Source of the DNA: JBFIHZ01 sp041601535
GTDB taxonomy: Bacteria > Pseudomonadota > Gammaproteobacteria > Xanthomonadales > SZUA-36
Assembly (NCBI GenBank): GCA_041601535.1
Contig: JBFIHZ010000028.1
Coordinates: 1-20,966, forward strand
Direction of reading: 5' to 3'
DNA length: 20,966 nt
The translations under genes were made by a program, and so were the position numbers. The notes under the pieces were generated by a model. The model worked only from the letters and a program-made list of their open reading frames with translations. It did not search any database and had not been told where the DNA came from. Within the stretch, counting starts at the first letter, position 1. Every line of letters starts with the position of its first letter. Shown here piece after piece: positions 1 through 8,302 of the stretch.

Positions 1-2
1 AG

Positions 3-752
3 TTTTTTGGCAGCGGCCTGCGGCTGGTCGGGGTGGAGGGCGCCAATGGCAAGCTCAGCACCGAGTCGTTACGCCGCAAATTGCGCGCCACCGAAGGCCA
101 TGGTGTGCACAGCTACCTGCCCAGCACCCTCAGCCTGACCCAGAGCACCGAAGCCGGCACGCTGTATCAGCCGGGCCAGGTCGCCGCGCTGTCGGCGCTG
201 GCCAGCGGGCTCAATATGAACACCCATATGGACGGCGCGCGTTTCGCCAACGCGGTGGCTTCACTGGGCTGTTCTCCGGCCGAAATCAGCTGCCTGGCAG
301 GCGTCAAGATGCTGTCCTTCGGAGCCAGCAAAAACGGCTGCCTGGGTGCGGAAGCGCTGCTGATATTCGGTGATTCCGGCCTGGCGGACTGGGCACGCCG
401 CCTGCGCAAGCGCTCTGGCCACCTGCTCAGCAAAATGCGTTTTGTGTCGGCCCAGCTGCTGGCCTACGTGCAGGATGACCTGTGGTTGCGGCTGGCGGCT
501 CACGCCAATCAGCAGGCGGCGCAGTTTGCCGCGGCCGTGCGCCGGCACCCCAGCGCGGAACTGGAATACACCGTCGAGGCCAACGAGGTCTTCCTGCGCT
601 GGGATGCCCGCGGATTTGATGCGCTTGAGCGCGCGGGCATAAACTTTTTGCGTTGGCCGGGACGCGACGACCTGGCCCGTTTCGTATTTTCACACTGCAC
701 CCTGGAAGCGGAGACCGCGCTTCTGTGCGAGGCCTTGCAACAGGCCGGCTAG
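3..752 (+). CDS. ltaA: Low-specificity L-threonine aldolase, C-terminal part (5' end outside window)
   Basis: A PLP-dependent fold-type I enzyme that cleaves L-threonine or L-allo-threonine to glycine and acetaldehyde in the cytoplasm. The reading frame is open from base 3, so the gene starts upstream of the window; the GTG at 33 is an internal valine, not a start. Visible family signatures are LTQSTEAGTLY, NTHMDGARFANAVASLGC (the aspartate that contacts the PLP ring nitrogen) and SFGASKNG. The lysine of the last motif, codon 330-332, is the expected Schiff-base residue. The C-terminal small domain runs to the stop and looks intact. The following gene is 151 bases away, and there is no obvious U-tract terminator in between. 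The family call is firm; substrate stereospecificity cannot be read from the sequence. Confidence 0.9.
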   Translation, partial: FFGSGLRLVGVEGANGKLSTESLRRKLRATEGHGVHSYLPSTLSLTQSTEAGTLYQPGQVAALSALASGLNMNTHMDGARFANAVASLGCSPAEISCLAGVKMLSFGASKNGCLGAEALLIFGDSGLADWARRLRKRSGHLLSKMRFVSAQLLAYVQDDLWLRLAAHANQQAAQFAAAVRRHPSAELEYTVEANEVFLRWDARGFDALERAGINFLRWPGRDDLARFVFSHCTLEAETALLCEALQQAG

Positions 753-903
753 TACTCAGGTCAGCGCGCCGCCGCGTAATTATGACTCGCGGCCGGATTG
801 CGCTAACCTAAGCGGACCGGTGTGCTCACGCCAAGCCATCGGACTGGAACCGTCCCGAGCCTGCTAGGGCCCGGGCAGATAAGCCGTCAAGCCGGAGGCA
901 ACA

Positions 904-1314
904 ATGAAGAAAATCATCCTGGGGTGGTTGGCCGCATGCATTTTGCTGGCACCCGTGACCGTGTTCAGCCAGACGGAAACCCCGTCAGCCAATATCACCA
1001 TTACCCAGGTGTACCGCTACGATATGCAGGTGGTACGTATATCCGGCCAGTGGCTGACGGTGGATATCGAGGGCTTCGGACGCAAACGCTTCCGCGTCCC
1101 GCGTGATTTCACCTTCGATATTGATGGCGAAAAGCACATGCTGAACCAGTTACGCTCCGGCCAGCGCCTGCGCGCCTACGTGACCCAGACCAAAACCGGT
1201 GATCTGTTCTTAATGGAAGAAGAGCGCTCCGGCGAAGGCATCATGGCGGAATCCGTACCGGCGGAAGACCACGACAAGGAACCGGCCACCGCAGACGACG
1301 GTGCCGATGACTGA
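904..1314 (+). CDS. Small exported protein of unknown function
   Basis: I do not recognise this 136-residue protein. It begins with a clear signal peptide: Lys-Lys near the N-terminus, a hydrophobic stretch (about residues 4-18) and a likely signal peptidase I site after VFS (residue 22). There is no lipobox cysteine, so a soluble periplasmic protein is expected. The middle (about 28-105) looks like a small beta-rich domain, with alternating hydrophobic residues and segments such as ITQVYRYDMQVVRISGQWLT. The last 30 residues are acidic and low in complexity. The start is supported by GGAGG at 894-898, five bases before the ATG. It stands alone between the threonine aldolase gene and a convergent operon, and context does not suggest a role. 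Confidence 0.75.
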   Translation: MKKIILGWLAACILLAPVTVFSQTETPSANITITQVYRYDMQVVRISGQWLTVDIEGFGRKRFRVPRDFTFDIDGEKHMLNQLRSGQRLRAYVTQTKTGDLFLMEEERSGEGIMAESVPAEDHDKEPATADDGADD

Positions 1315-1343
1315 CACGCCCCGGCCCGCACGCTGAGCAAAAT

Positions 1344-1366
1344 GCGGAGCCAGTATCCCGCTCCGC
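1344..1366. terminator. Hairpin between convergent genes, probable terminator
   Basis: A perfect 7-bp stem (GCGGAGC at 1344-1350, GCTCCGC at 1360-1366) with a 9-base loop lies just past the stops of two convergent genes. Read on the minus strand it is followed by ATTTTGC, a short U-run, so it best fits termination of the oxidoreductase operon. On the plus strand it is followed only by TGTT. Confidence 0.5.
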
Positions 1367-1369
1367 TGT

Positions 1370-2884
1370 TCAGGACTGACGATAATCGGTCAGCGTCTGG
1401 TGCTCGGGGTACAACTCATTCAATGGTATCGAGATCCCGTTGGCACTGACCAGACGGGCATGGTGGCGTTTCAGCCCGCGCGCTTCGGGCACGCCACAAG
1501 AGTGCGCAATCATGCTCACCTCTTGCATCATATTGGTCGCGTAATTGGCCACCCGCACCGACTTGTTGGCCGGGTCCAGCCCCCGTTGCAGCTTCTTGTT
1601 GTGGGTGGTTACCCCGGTGGGGCAGGTATTGCGGTTGCACTGCATGGCCTGGATGCAGCCCAGCGCAAACATGAAACCACGGGCGGAATTCACCGCATCG
1701 GCGCCCATGGCCATCGCCCAGGCCACCTCGGCCGGCGTCACCCGTTTGCCTGAGGCGATAATGCGAATGCGCGGCCGCAAACCGTATTCGTCCAGTTTAT
1801 CAACCACCATCGGCAGCGATTCACGGATTGGCAGGCCCATTTCATCCATCAGCGGCAGGGGGGCGGCACCGGTACCGCCATCGCCGCTGTCAATGGTGAT
1901 GAAATCCGGCGCCGACTTCAGGCCACGCTGGTGGATCAACTGGCAGAACTCATCCAGCCAGCCGTAAGCTCCCACCACGGCCTTGAAGCCAGTGGGCAAA
2001 CCGCTCACCTCGCGGATGCGCTGAATCATGTCCAGCAGATCGGCCATCGAATTGATTTCCGGATGGCGGTTGGGGCTGATTGAATCCATGTTCGCGGGTA
2101 TGCCGCGGATGCCGGCGATCTCCTCGGTCACTTTGACCGCCGGCAGAATGCCGCCTTTGCCCGGCTTGGCGCCCTGCGACAGTTTGAGCTCCATCATTTT
2201 CACCTGCGGGTGCGAGGCGATATGCCGCAAGCGCTCATCGGAAAGCCTGCCGTGTTCGTCGCGCACACCGTACTTGGCCGTGCCAATCTGGAATACCAGG
2301 TCACAGCCGCCTTCCAGGTGCCAGGCTGCCAACCCACCCTCGCCGGTGTTCAGCCAGATATTGGCCAGCGCGGCACCGTGTGACAGGGCCTGCACCGCCG
2401 GTTTGGACAAGGAGCCATAACTCATGGCTGAAATATTGAAGAACGACGCGGTATCGTAAGGCCGCTCGGTAAATGGCCCGAAACGGATCGGGGTGGCATC
2501 GTGGGTCTCTTCTTCCAACTGCGGGAACATGCAGTTGACAAAGATCACCGTTCCTTCCGTCCGCAGGTCTTTGGTGGAACCGAAGGCGCCGGTATTGTCC
2601 ACGTTTTTGGCTGCGCGGTAGGCCCAGGATCGCTGCGCCCGATTGAACGGCAGTTCCTCGCGGTCCATGGCGAAAAAGTACTGGCGGAAAAATTCCCCCA
2701 GGTGCTCGAACAGGTAACGGAAGCGCCCGATAACCGGAAAATTGCGCCGCACGGTGTGGTGGGTCTGGGTTTTATCAATGATGTAGATCACGATGATGGC
2801 CAGCATGATCAGGCCAACCGCGAACACGAATAATGTTGCCATCAGCTCCAGCGAGTTGATCACAAAATCAGGCAAATCGGACAT
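1370..2884 (-). CDS. Membrane-anchored FMN-binding glutamate-synthase family protein
   Basis: This 504-residue protein matches the FMN/iron-sulfur synthase domain of glutamate synthase large subunit but lacks the N-terminal glutaminase domain. One transmembrane helix (about residues 14-36) precedes the domain. The (beta/alpha)8 signatures include NISAMSYGSLS, NTGEGGLAAWH, KLSQGAKPGKGG, TIDSGDGGTGAAPLP and an FMN-phosphate region IASGKRVTPAEVAWAMAMGA. The C-x5-C-x4-C motif in CIQAMQCNRNTCPTGV matches the 3Fe-4S ligands of GltB. The start at 2884 is chosen because AGGAG lies 8 bases upstream; a 28-residue extension (start 2968) has no ribosome site and low-complexity sequence. True substrate and electron donor are unknown for these stand-alone proteins. 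It lies 99 bases downstream of pgeF on the same strand. Confidence 0.88.
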   Translation of the reverse strand: MSDLPDFVINSLELMATLFVFAVGLIMLAIIVIYIIDKTQTHHTVRRNFPVIGRFRYLFEHLGEFFRQYFFAMDREELPFNRAQRSWAYRAAKNVDNTGAFGSTKDLRTEGTVIFVNCMFPQLEEETHDATPIRFGPFTERPYDTASFFNISAMSYGSLSKPAVQALSHGAALANIWLNTGEGGLAAWHLEGGCDLVFQIGTAKYGVRDEHGRLSDERLRHIASHPQVKMMELKLSQGAKPGKGGILPAVKVTEEIAGIRGIPANMDSISPNRHPEINSMADLLDMIQRIREVSGLPTGFKAVVGAYGWLDEFCQLIHQRGLKSAPDFITIDSGDGGTGAAPLPLMDEMGLPIRESLPMVVDKLDEYGLRPRIRIIASGKRVTPAEVAWAMAMGADAVNSARGFMFALGCIQAMQCNRNTCPTGVTTHNKKLQRGLDPANKSVRVANYATNMMQEVSMIAHSCGVPEARGLKRHHARLVSANGISIPLNELYPEHQTLTDYRQS

Positions 2885-2983
2885 CCGGATTACTCCTGCC
2901 AGTTCGTTGTATTTTGCCGCGGACCCGCGAAATTGCCGCGCTGATGCTGCTGCGGGCGGCGGCTGCACGCAGGCAGTGACGGC

Positions 2984-3763
2984 TCAGCTTGCCGCACCGT
3001 GCTGCAGCCAGATCAGGCTGGCCATGCGTCCGGTTACAGCGTCCCGCCGGTACGAATAAAAGCGCTGCCGGTCGGTATGCGTGCACAGGCCGCCACCGTA
3101 GACGCCGGGCACGCCAGCGGCGTTGAGCCGGCGGCGTGCCGCCCGGTACAAGTCCAGCAACCAGCGGTCTCCGTCGGCATGCTGCTGCACCGTGAACGCC
3201 GCAGCATCCTCCGGCTCCGCGGTGATAAAGGCCTCCCGCACTTCGCCACCCACCTGGTAGACGGCAGGTCCGATGGCCGGCCCCATCCAGGCCATCAGTT
3301 GACCGGGCTGAGTCTCCATTGCTTGCACGGCATTTTCCAGCACGCCCGCCACCAGGCCGCGCCAGCCTGCATGCACCGCGGCCACCCGGGTTCCCGCCTG
3401 GTTGCACAGCAATACCGGCAAGCAGTCCGCCGTCAGCACCACGCAGACCTGCTTATCGACGCCGGCAACGCAGGCATCGGCTGCGGGCGGCTCCGACCCC
3501 GCGACCGGGTGCGGGCCCGCGCCGTACTCGTCCGCGCGCAGCACGCGTGTGCCATGCACCTGCTTGAGCCACAGCGGCTCCGCCGGCAGTTCACGGCGCA
3601 GCAATTTCCGGTTTTCCGCAACGTCCACGGCGCGGTCGCCACAGGCGGCGCCCAGGTTGAAACTGCTCCAGGCTCCGCTGCTGTGCCCGCCCGTCCGCGT
3701 GGTGCAGAATGCCCTGACTGAGGCAGGGGCCGGCCAGTCGGGCCTGATGAATTCCGTTTTCAT
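2984..3763 (-). CDS. pgeF: YfiH/PgeF family purine nucleoside phosphorylase / peptidoglycan editing factor
   Basis: A 259-residue member of the YfiH (laccase-domain, DUF152) family. Family members act on purine nucleosides, and E. coli PgeF has been linked to keeping wrong amino acids out of peptidoglycan precursors; the older name polyphenol oxidase is still in databases. The three zinc-site residues are all visible: His70 in LKQVHG, Cys114 in LTADCLPVLL and His131 in AVHAGWRG. The C-terminal signature WMGPAIGPAVYQVG is also present. Length is normal for the family. Its ATG overlaps the rluD stop in an ATGA (bases 3760-3763), so the two are probably translationally coupled. The rluD-pgeF pair is widely conserved in Gammaproteobacteria. 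Confidence 0.93.
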   Translation of the reverse strand: MKTEFIRPDWPAPASVRAFCTTRTGGHSSGAWSSFNLGAACGDRAVDVAENRKLLRRELPAEPLWLKQVHGTRVLRADEYGAGPHPVAGSEPPAADACVAGVDKQVCVVLTADCLPVLLCNQAGTRVAAVHAGWRGLVAGVLENAVQAMETQPGQLMAWMGPAIGPAVYQVGGEVREAFITAEPEDAAAFTVQQHADGDRWLLDLYRAARRRLNAAGVPGVYGGGLCTHTDRQRFYSYRRDAVTGRMASLIWLQHGAAS

Positions 3764-4731
3764 ACCGCGTGTTCCCGCAATACGGCCAGCAATTCCACCA
3801 TATCTGCCGGCAGCGGTGCGTGATAGGCCCGCTCGCTGCCGTCCCCGGGGTGCAACAGGCGCAGGCTGCGGGCATGCAGCGCCTGGCGCGGAAAAGCCTT
3901 TACCGCGGCCAGCAAATCGGCATTAACCCCCTTGGGCGAGCGGGGTTTTCCACCGTAAACAGGGTCGCCGACCAGCGGAAAACCCAGGTGCGACAAATGC
4001 ACGCGGATCTGGTGGGTGCGACCGGTCTGCAGCGACACTTCCAGGTGGGTAAAGCCGCGGAACGCCTGAATGATGCGGTAATGAGTGACCGCCGGCCGGC
4101 CGCCGCCGACCACCGCCATGCGTTTGCGGTCACGTGGGTGGCGGCCGATGGGCTCATCCACCGTGCCCGCGCGGCGCACATCGCCGGCGGCAACAGCTTC
4201 GTACACCCGGCTCATGCTGCGAGACTGCAACTGTTTGACCAGGCTGGTATGCGCCCGCAGGGAGCGTGCCACCACCATCACGCCGCTGGTGTCCTTGTCC
4301 AGGCGATGCACGATGCCGGAACGCGGTATGGCGGTCAGGCTGGAATCGTAGTGCAGCAGGGCGTTTTGCAGCGTCCCGTCGCGGTTGCCCGCTGCCGGGT
4401 GCACCACCAGCCCTGACGGCTTGTCCAGCACCAGCAGGTCGTCATCTTCATACAGCACGTGCAGAGGGATGTCCTGCGGGACGACAACATCTTCGCGATC
4501 AGACAGCGCGCTGATGCGTAGCACTTCGCCGGCTGCGACGCGGTGGGTTGGTTTGCGCTGCACGCCATCCACGGTGAGTTCGCCGCCACGAATCCATTTC
4601 TGCAAACGGGCACGGGAGAAGTCACCAAACAGCCGGCTGGCGGCCAGATCAAGCCGCAAATCGGCCTCATCCGGGCCGGCAGTGGCTTGCTGGCTGATGC
4701 GCTCAGGAGCGTGCGCTTTTTGAACTGCCAT
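3760..4731 (-). CDS. rluD: 23S rRNA pseudouridine(1911/1915/1917) synthase RluD
   Basis: Makes pseudouridines in helix 69 of 23S rRNA, important for ribosome assembly. An N-terminal S4 RNA-binding domain (about residues 25-71, including FSRARLQKWI) is followed by the RluA-family catalytic domain. The motif HRLDKDTSG carries the catalytic aspartate (Asp145), and QTGRTHQIRVHL is the second signature. I chose the ATG at 4731, with GGAG five bases upstream, giving 323 residues, close to E. coli RluD. A GTG at 4767 would add 12 residues but has no ribosome site. RluD rather than RluC or RluA is supported by the neighbouring divergent bamD and downstream pgeF, a classic gammaproteobacterial arrangement. 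Confidence 0.94.
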   Translation of the reverse strand: MAVQKAHAPERISQQATAGPDEADLRLDLAASRLFGDFSRARLQKWIRGGELTVDGVQRKPTHRVAAGEVLRISALSDREDVVVPQDIPLHVLYEDDDLLVLDKPSGLVVHPAAGNRDGTLQNALLHYDSSLTAIPRSGIVHRLDKDTSGVMVVARSLRAHTSLVKQLQSRSMSRVYEAVAAGDVRRAGTVDEPIGRHPRDRKRMAVVGGGRPAVTHYRIIQAFRGFTHLEVSLQTGRTHQIRVHLSHLGFPLVGDPVYGGKPRSPKGVNADLLAAVKAFPRQALHARSLRLLHPGDGSERAYHAPLPADMVELLAVLREHAV

Positions 4732-4795
4732 GGAGGCTCCGCTGGATTGAACCCGGGCGAAGGGCACAACACTGTATCATGCCGCTGTATTCGGC

Positions 4796-4801
4796 TATGA
4801 T
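4796..4801 (+). promoter_or_regulatory. Possible -10 element for bamD
   Basis: TATGAT lies about 30 bases before the bamD ATG, within the 100-base divergent region shared with rluD. No good -35 hexamer is seen at 16-18 bases (closest CTGTAT at 4772), so this is tentative. Confidence 0.3.
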
Positions 4802-4831
4802 GCCGGTTCCCGCGTAAGTCTGGTTTACAAC

Positions 4832-5662
4832 ATGTCGTCTGATTCTGTTCGCTTTGCCCATTCCCACAGTCTTCGGCTGCTTGGCCTGGTGTTCCTGGCC
4901 CTGCTGCTGGTTACGTCCGGTTGCCGCAAGGATAGGGAATTTGATGACAACCGTACAGCCTCGGAGATATACGCCACCGCCAAACAATCACTGGATAACC
5001 GGTCCTGGGCCCGGGCCATTGCCGCCTACAAGATTCTGCAGACCCGTTATCCGTTTGGCCGCTACACCGAGCAATCCATGCTGGACCTTTCCTATGCCTA
5101 TTACAAAGGCCGGGAACCGCAGAACGCGCTGTCCACGCTGAACCGTTTTATCCGCACCTACCCGACCCACCCGAACGTGGATTACGCGTTTTACCTGAAG
5201 GGCCTGGTCAATTACGAAGAAAACCTGGGCTTTCTGGAACGCTTGATGCCCTCGCGCGTACGCGACCGTGACCAGTCGGCCGCGCGTGATGCGTTCAACG
5301 ATTTCAGTGAACTGATCCGGCGTTTTCCGGACAGCCGCTACGTCGCCGACGCCAGGCAGCGCATGGTTTACCTGCGCAACAACCTGGCCGCTTACGAAGT
5401 GGTGGTGGCGGACTATTACATGCGCCGCAAGGCCTATGTGGCAGCAGCCAACCGGGCGCGTTATGCATTGGAAAACTACCCCAACACACCGGAAAGTGCC
5501 GAAGCGCTGGTGGTATTGCACAAGGCATACACCAAGTTAAGCCTGCCGGAACTGGCCGACAGCGCCATGACCGTGCTGGAACTCAACTACCCGGACAATT
5601 ATTACGTTCAGGGCCGCAAGAAAAAGCGCAGCTGGGTCGACCGGCTGTGGCCATTCGACTGA
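4832..5662 (+). CDS. bamD: Outer-membrane assembly lipoprotein BamD (ComL/YfiO)
   Basis: Essential lipoprotein of the BAM complex, which inserts beta-barrel proteins in the outer membrane; it contacts BamA from the periplasm. The 276-residue product has a lipoprotein signal peptide ending LLVTSGC, with Cys31 as the lipidated residue. The -3 residue is Thr, which is less usual than Leu. Tetratricopeptide repeats follow: EIYATAKQSLDNRSW, YPFGRYTEQSMLDLSYAYYK, RFIRTYPTHPNVDYAFYLKG and the C-terminal repeats. These match the E. coli BamD pattern closely in spacing. No strong Shine-Dalgarno sequence is visible; TAAG lies about 14 bases upstream. It is transcribed divergently from rluD and converges on nadE with only 18 bases between stops. 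Confidence 0.95.
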   Translation: MSSDSVRFAHSHSLRLLGLVFLALLLVTSGCRKDREFDDNRTASEIYATAKQSLDNRSWARAIAAYKILQTRYPFGRYTEQSMLDLSYAYYKGREPQNALSTLNRFIRTYPTHPNVDYAFYLKGLVNYEENLGFLERLMPSRVRDRDQSAARDAFNDFSELIRRFPDSRYVADARQRMVYLRNNLAAYEVVVADYYMRRKAYVAAANRARYALENYPNTPESAEALVVLHKAYTKLSLPELADSAMTVLELNYPDNYYVQGRKKKRSWVDRLWPFD

Positions 5663-5680
5663 TACGCGCTAGCGCGGCAT

Positions 5681-7291
5681 TCAGCCCCGCCAGGCTGAGG
5701 TAATCGGATAGCGCCAGTCACGCCCGAGCGCCCGTTGCGTGATACGCGTACCTGGCGCGCCCTGACGGCGTTTGTACTCGTTCAGCAGCACCAGCCGCGC
5801 CACCCGGCTGACCATCGCGGCATCAAAACCAGCCTGCACGATTTCCTCCACGCCCTGATCTTCTTCAATAAACCGGCGCAGCACCTCGTCCAGCACCGCG
5901 TAGGGCGGCAGGGAATCCTGGTCGGTCTGATTTGGCCGCAATTCGGCTGAAGGCGCCCGCTCAATCACTTCTTCGGGGATACCGGGACCCAACTGGTTAC
6001 GGTAACGGGCCAGTTCGTATACACGGGTTTTCAGGCAATCGATCAACGGCGCAAAGCCACCGCACATGTCACCGTACAGGGTGCAATAGCCCATGGCGGA
6101 TTCACTCTTGTTACTGGTCACCAGCGGCAGCCAGCCAAACTTGTTGGACAGGCTCATCACAATATTGCCACGCGCCCGGGCTTGCAGGTTTTCTTCAGTG
6201 ACATCTTCGTCCCTGCCACTGAAGGAAGGCGCCAGCACGGTCAGCAAGGCTTCGTACACCGGTTCTATGGTGATGCAGCGATGGTCCACGCCCAGGCTGA
6301 TGGCCTGTTGTTGTGCCAGTTCGATACTCAGGCCGGAGGTGTACCTGGATGGCATCATGATGGTGTGCACATGTTCCGCACCCAGCGCGTCCACCGCCAA
6401 TGCCAGCGTCAACGCAGAATCCACTCCGCCGGACAAACCGAAAACCACGTCGGTAAAGCCATTCTTACGCACGTAATCCGCCAGGCCGCGTTTCAGCACC
6501 CGGTAGATTTCCGCCATTTGCTCGGCCGGTGGGGCCGCCCAGTCATGCGTCAGGAACTGCCCGGTTGCAGCATCGTAATCGCACAGCAGCAGGCAGTCTT
6601 CGCACAGGGGACCGGGCGCGGACAGGCTGCCATCGCGGTTCATCAGCATGCTGCGTCCGTCAAAAACCAGCTCGTCCTGCCCGCCCACCAGGTTGCAATA
6701 CACCATCGGCAAACCGATATCCTGGTGCAGCCGGTCGAACATCGCTTCGCGCACTTGCAGCTTGTTATCCCGGTAGGGCGAGGCATTGGTCACCAGCAGC
6801 AGTTCCGCTCCGGCTTGCTGCGCCAGCACCGGCGGATCATATTCCCAGCAGTCTTCGCAAATCAAAACGCCCAGCCGCTGCCCTTTCAGCTCCACTACCA
6901 ACGGCTGATGGCCGGCAGTAAAGTAACGCTGTTCATCGAACACACCGTAATTGGGCAAGCGCTGCTTGTAATAACGGCCCAGCACCTTGCCGTTCCGGAT
7001 CCAGCTCACCGCGTTGAAACACTGGCCATCGTCCAGCCAGGGATGACCAAGCAGGACGTCTATGCCCTGTACCTCGGTGATAATGGTCTGCAGCTCCTTT
7101 TCCACGGCTTGCAGATAGGCCGGGCGCAGCAGCAGGTCTTCCGGCGGATAACCACTCAGGGCCAGTTCAGGAAAAATCACCAGGTCGGCTTGCGCGGCGC
7201 GAGCCTGCTCTACCAGCCGCAACACGGTCTGCCGGTTGCCGCGGATGTCTCCTACGGTAAAATCCTGTTGCGCCAGGGCGAACCTGATCAT
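5681..7291 (-). CDS. nadE: Glutamine-dependent NAD+ synthetase
   Basis: Converts nicotinate adenine dinucleotide to NAD+ using ATP and glutamine, the last step of NAD synthesis. The 536-residue protein has two domains. Residues 1-250 form a nitrilase-type glutaminase with the triad Glu42 (FPELALSGYPPEDL), Lys109 (before LPNYGVFDE) and Cys145 (LICEDCWEYD). Residues about 260-536 form the ATP-pyrophosphatase synthetase with the P-loop SGGVDSAL (287-294). Other synthetase signatures are SNKSE and RAPSAELRPNQTDQDSLPPY. GAGGAA lies six bases upstream of the ATG. Two-domain NadE uses glutamine directly, unlike the short ammonia-dependent form of E. coli. It lies downstream of sucCD behind a large hairpin and may be cotranscribed with it. 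Confidence 0.95.
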   Translation of the reverse strand: MIRFALAQQDFTVGDIRGNRQTVLRLVEQARAAQADLVIFPELALSGYPPEDLLLRPAYLQAVEKELQTIITEVQGIDVLLGHPWLDDGQCFNAVSWIRNGKVLGRYYKQRLPNYGVFDEQRYFTAGHQPLVVELKGQRLGVLICEDCWEYDPPVLAQQAGAELLLVTNASPYRDNKLQVREAMFDRLHQDIGLPMVYCNLVGGQDELVFDGRSMLMNRDGSLSAPGPLCEDCLLLCDYDAATGQFLTHDWAAPPAEQMAEIYRVLKRGLADYVRKNGFTDVVFGLSGGVDSALTLALAVDALGAEHVHTIMMPSRYTSGLSIELAQQQAISLGVDHRCITIEPVYEALLTVLAPSFSGRDEDVTEENLQARARGNIVMSLSNKFGWLPLVTSNKSESAMGYCTLYGDMCGGFAPLIDCLKTRVYELARYRNQLGPGIPEEVIERAPSAELRPNQTDQDSLPPYAVLDEVLRRFIEEDQGVEEIVQAGFDAAMVSRVARLVLLNEYKRRQGAPGTRITQRALGRDWRYPITSAWRG

Positions 7292-7327
7292 GCTGTATTC
7301 CTCAGGCCGCGCTGCCTTGCTGCTGGC

Positions 7328-7374
7328 TTGCCCATGGCGCTGTCCGTAAAAAACGAATCACGCGCCATGGGCAA
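7328..7374. repeat. Large inverted repeat between sucD and nadE
   Basis: A perfect 13-bp inverted repeat: TTGCCCATGGCGC at 7328-7340 and GCGCCATGGGCAA at 7362-7374, separated by 21 bases. On the transcribed (minus) strand the loop contains TTTTTT, but no U-tract follows the stem, so it is not a classical intrinsic terminator. The structure sits in the 118-base gap after sucD and before nadE. It could stabilise the sucCD mRNA 3' end, act as an RNA processing site, or be an extragenic palindrome that recurs elsewhere in the genome. Confidence 0.7.
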
Positions 7375-7409
7375 TTCAGTGACGGCTTGCTGCGGCGGAT
7401 GGCCGGCGC

Positions 7410-8285
7410 TCAGGCCTTCAAACGCTCGGAAATGGCGCTGCCCAGATCTGCTGGTGAACGCACCGTCTTCACGCCGGCGGCTTCCAATGCTTCGAACTTG
7501 GCTTCCGCCGTGCCTTTGCCACCGGCAATAATGGCACCGGCATGTCCCATGCGCTTGCCCGCCGGTGCGGTAACGCCGGCAATATAGGCGACCACCGGCT
7601 TGGTGACGTGCTGGGCAATAAATTCGGCCGCATCTTCTTCCGCCGAGCCGCCGATTTCACCCACCATGATGATGCCATCGGTGTCGTCATCATCCTGGAA
7701 CAGGCGCAGCACATCGATGAAGTTCATACCCTGGATGGGGTCGCCGCCGATACCAATACAGGTGGACTGGCCCAGGCCGGCCAGCGTGGTCTGGTAGACC
7801 GCTTCATAGGTCAGCGTGCCGGAACGCGAAACCACACCAACACGGCCCTTGCTATGGATCTGGCCGGGCATGATGCCGATTTTGCACTCACCCGGGGTGA
7901 TGATGCCCGGACAGTTCGGGCCGATCAGCCAGGTATCCGGCTTGTGCTGCAGCACGGCTTTAACCGTCATCATATCCTTGACGGGGATGCCCTCGGTAAT
8001 GGCCACAATGACCTTGATGCCGGCATCGGCGGCTTCCAGGATGGCATCGGCCGCATACGGTGGCGGTACGTAAATCACGCTGGCCTCGGCGCCGGTTTCC
8101 TGCACGGCATCTCTCACCGTGTTGAATACCGGCAGGTCAAGATGTTTCTGGCCACCCTTGCCCGGTGTTACGCCACCGACCAGTTGGGTGCCGTAATCCA
8201 GAGCCTGGCGGGAATGAAAAGTGCCCTGGTTTCCGGTGAAACCCTGGCAGATGACTTTGGTGTTGCTGTTTACCAATACACTCAT
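7410..8285 (-). CDS. sucD: Succinyl-CoA synthetase alpha subunit
   Basis: TCA-cycle enzyme interconverting succinyl-CoA and succinate with ADP or GDP phosphorylation. The 291-residue subunit has the CoA-binding Rossmann domain at the N-terminus (CQGFTGNQGTFHSRQA; GGVTPGKGG) and a ligase domain with the active-site phosphohistidine His248 in GKRMGHAGAII. PNCPGIITPGECKIGIMPG and GIGGDPIQGMNFID are further family signatures. Length and motifs match E. coli SucD throughout. It starts 17 bases after the sucC stop, and the ribosome site (AGGAG/GAGAAG) lies between the two genes. Confidence 0.97.
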   Translation of the reverse strand: MSVLVNSNTKVICQGFTGNQGTFHSRQALDYGTQLVGGVTPGKGGQKHLDLPVFNTVRDAVQETGAEASVIYVPPPYAADAILEAADAGIKVIVAITEGIPVKDMMTVKAVLQHKPDTWLIGPNCPGIITPGECKIGIMPGQIHSKGRVGVVSRSGTLTYEAVYQTTLAGLGQSTCIGIGGDPIQGMNFIDVLRLFQDDDDTDGIIMVGEIGGSAEEDAAEFIAQHVTKPVVAYIAGVTAPAGKRMGHAGAIIAGGKGTAEAKFEALEAAGVKTVRSPADLGSAISERLKA

Positions 8286-8302
8286 GACGTTCTTCTCACT
8301 CC

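Noticed and set aside
33..35. GTG as a start of the threonine aldolase gene
   Set aside because: The frame is open to base 3 and the upstream residues continue the family sequence, so the gene is cut by the window edge rather than starting here.
2868..3407. Minus-strand frame overlapping pgeF in another frame
   Set aside because: The translation is Gly/Arg/Ala-rich with no motif, and pgeF in the adjacent frame has all its active-site residues.
5665..5676. Twelve-base palindrome CGCGCTAGCGCG between the bamD and nadE stops
   Set aside because: It has no loop and no U-tract, so it is not a convincing terminator, and short CG-rich palindromes occur by chance in this base composition.
6182..7531. 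Long plus-strand open frame (449 codons) opposite nadE
   Set aside because: It lies antisense to a well-supported nadE frame, has low-complexity Gln/His-rich translation and no recognisable motif. Such frames are common opposite GC-rich genes.
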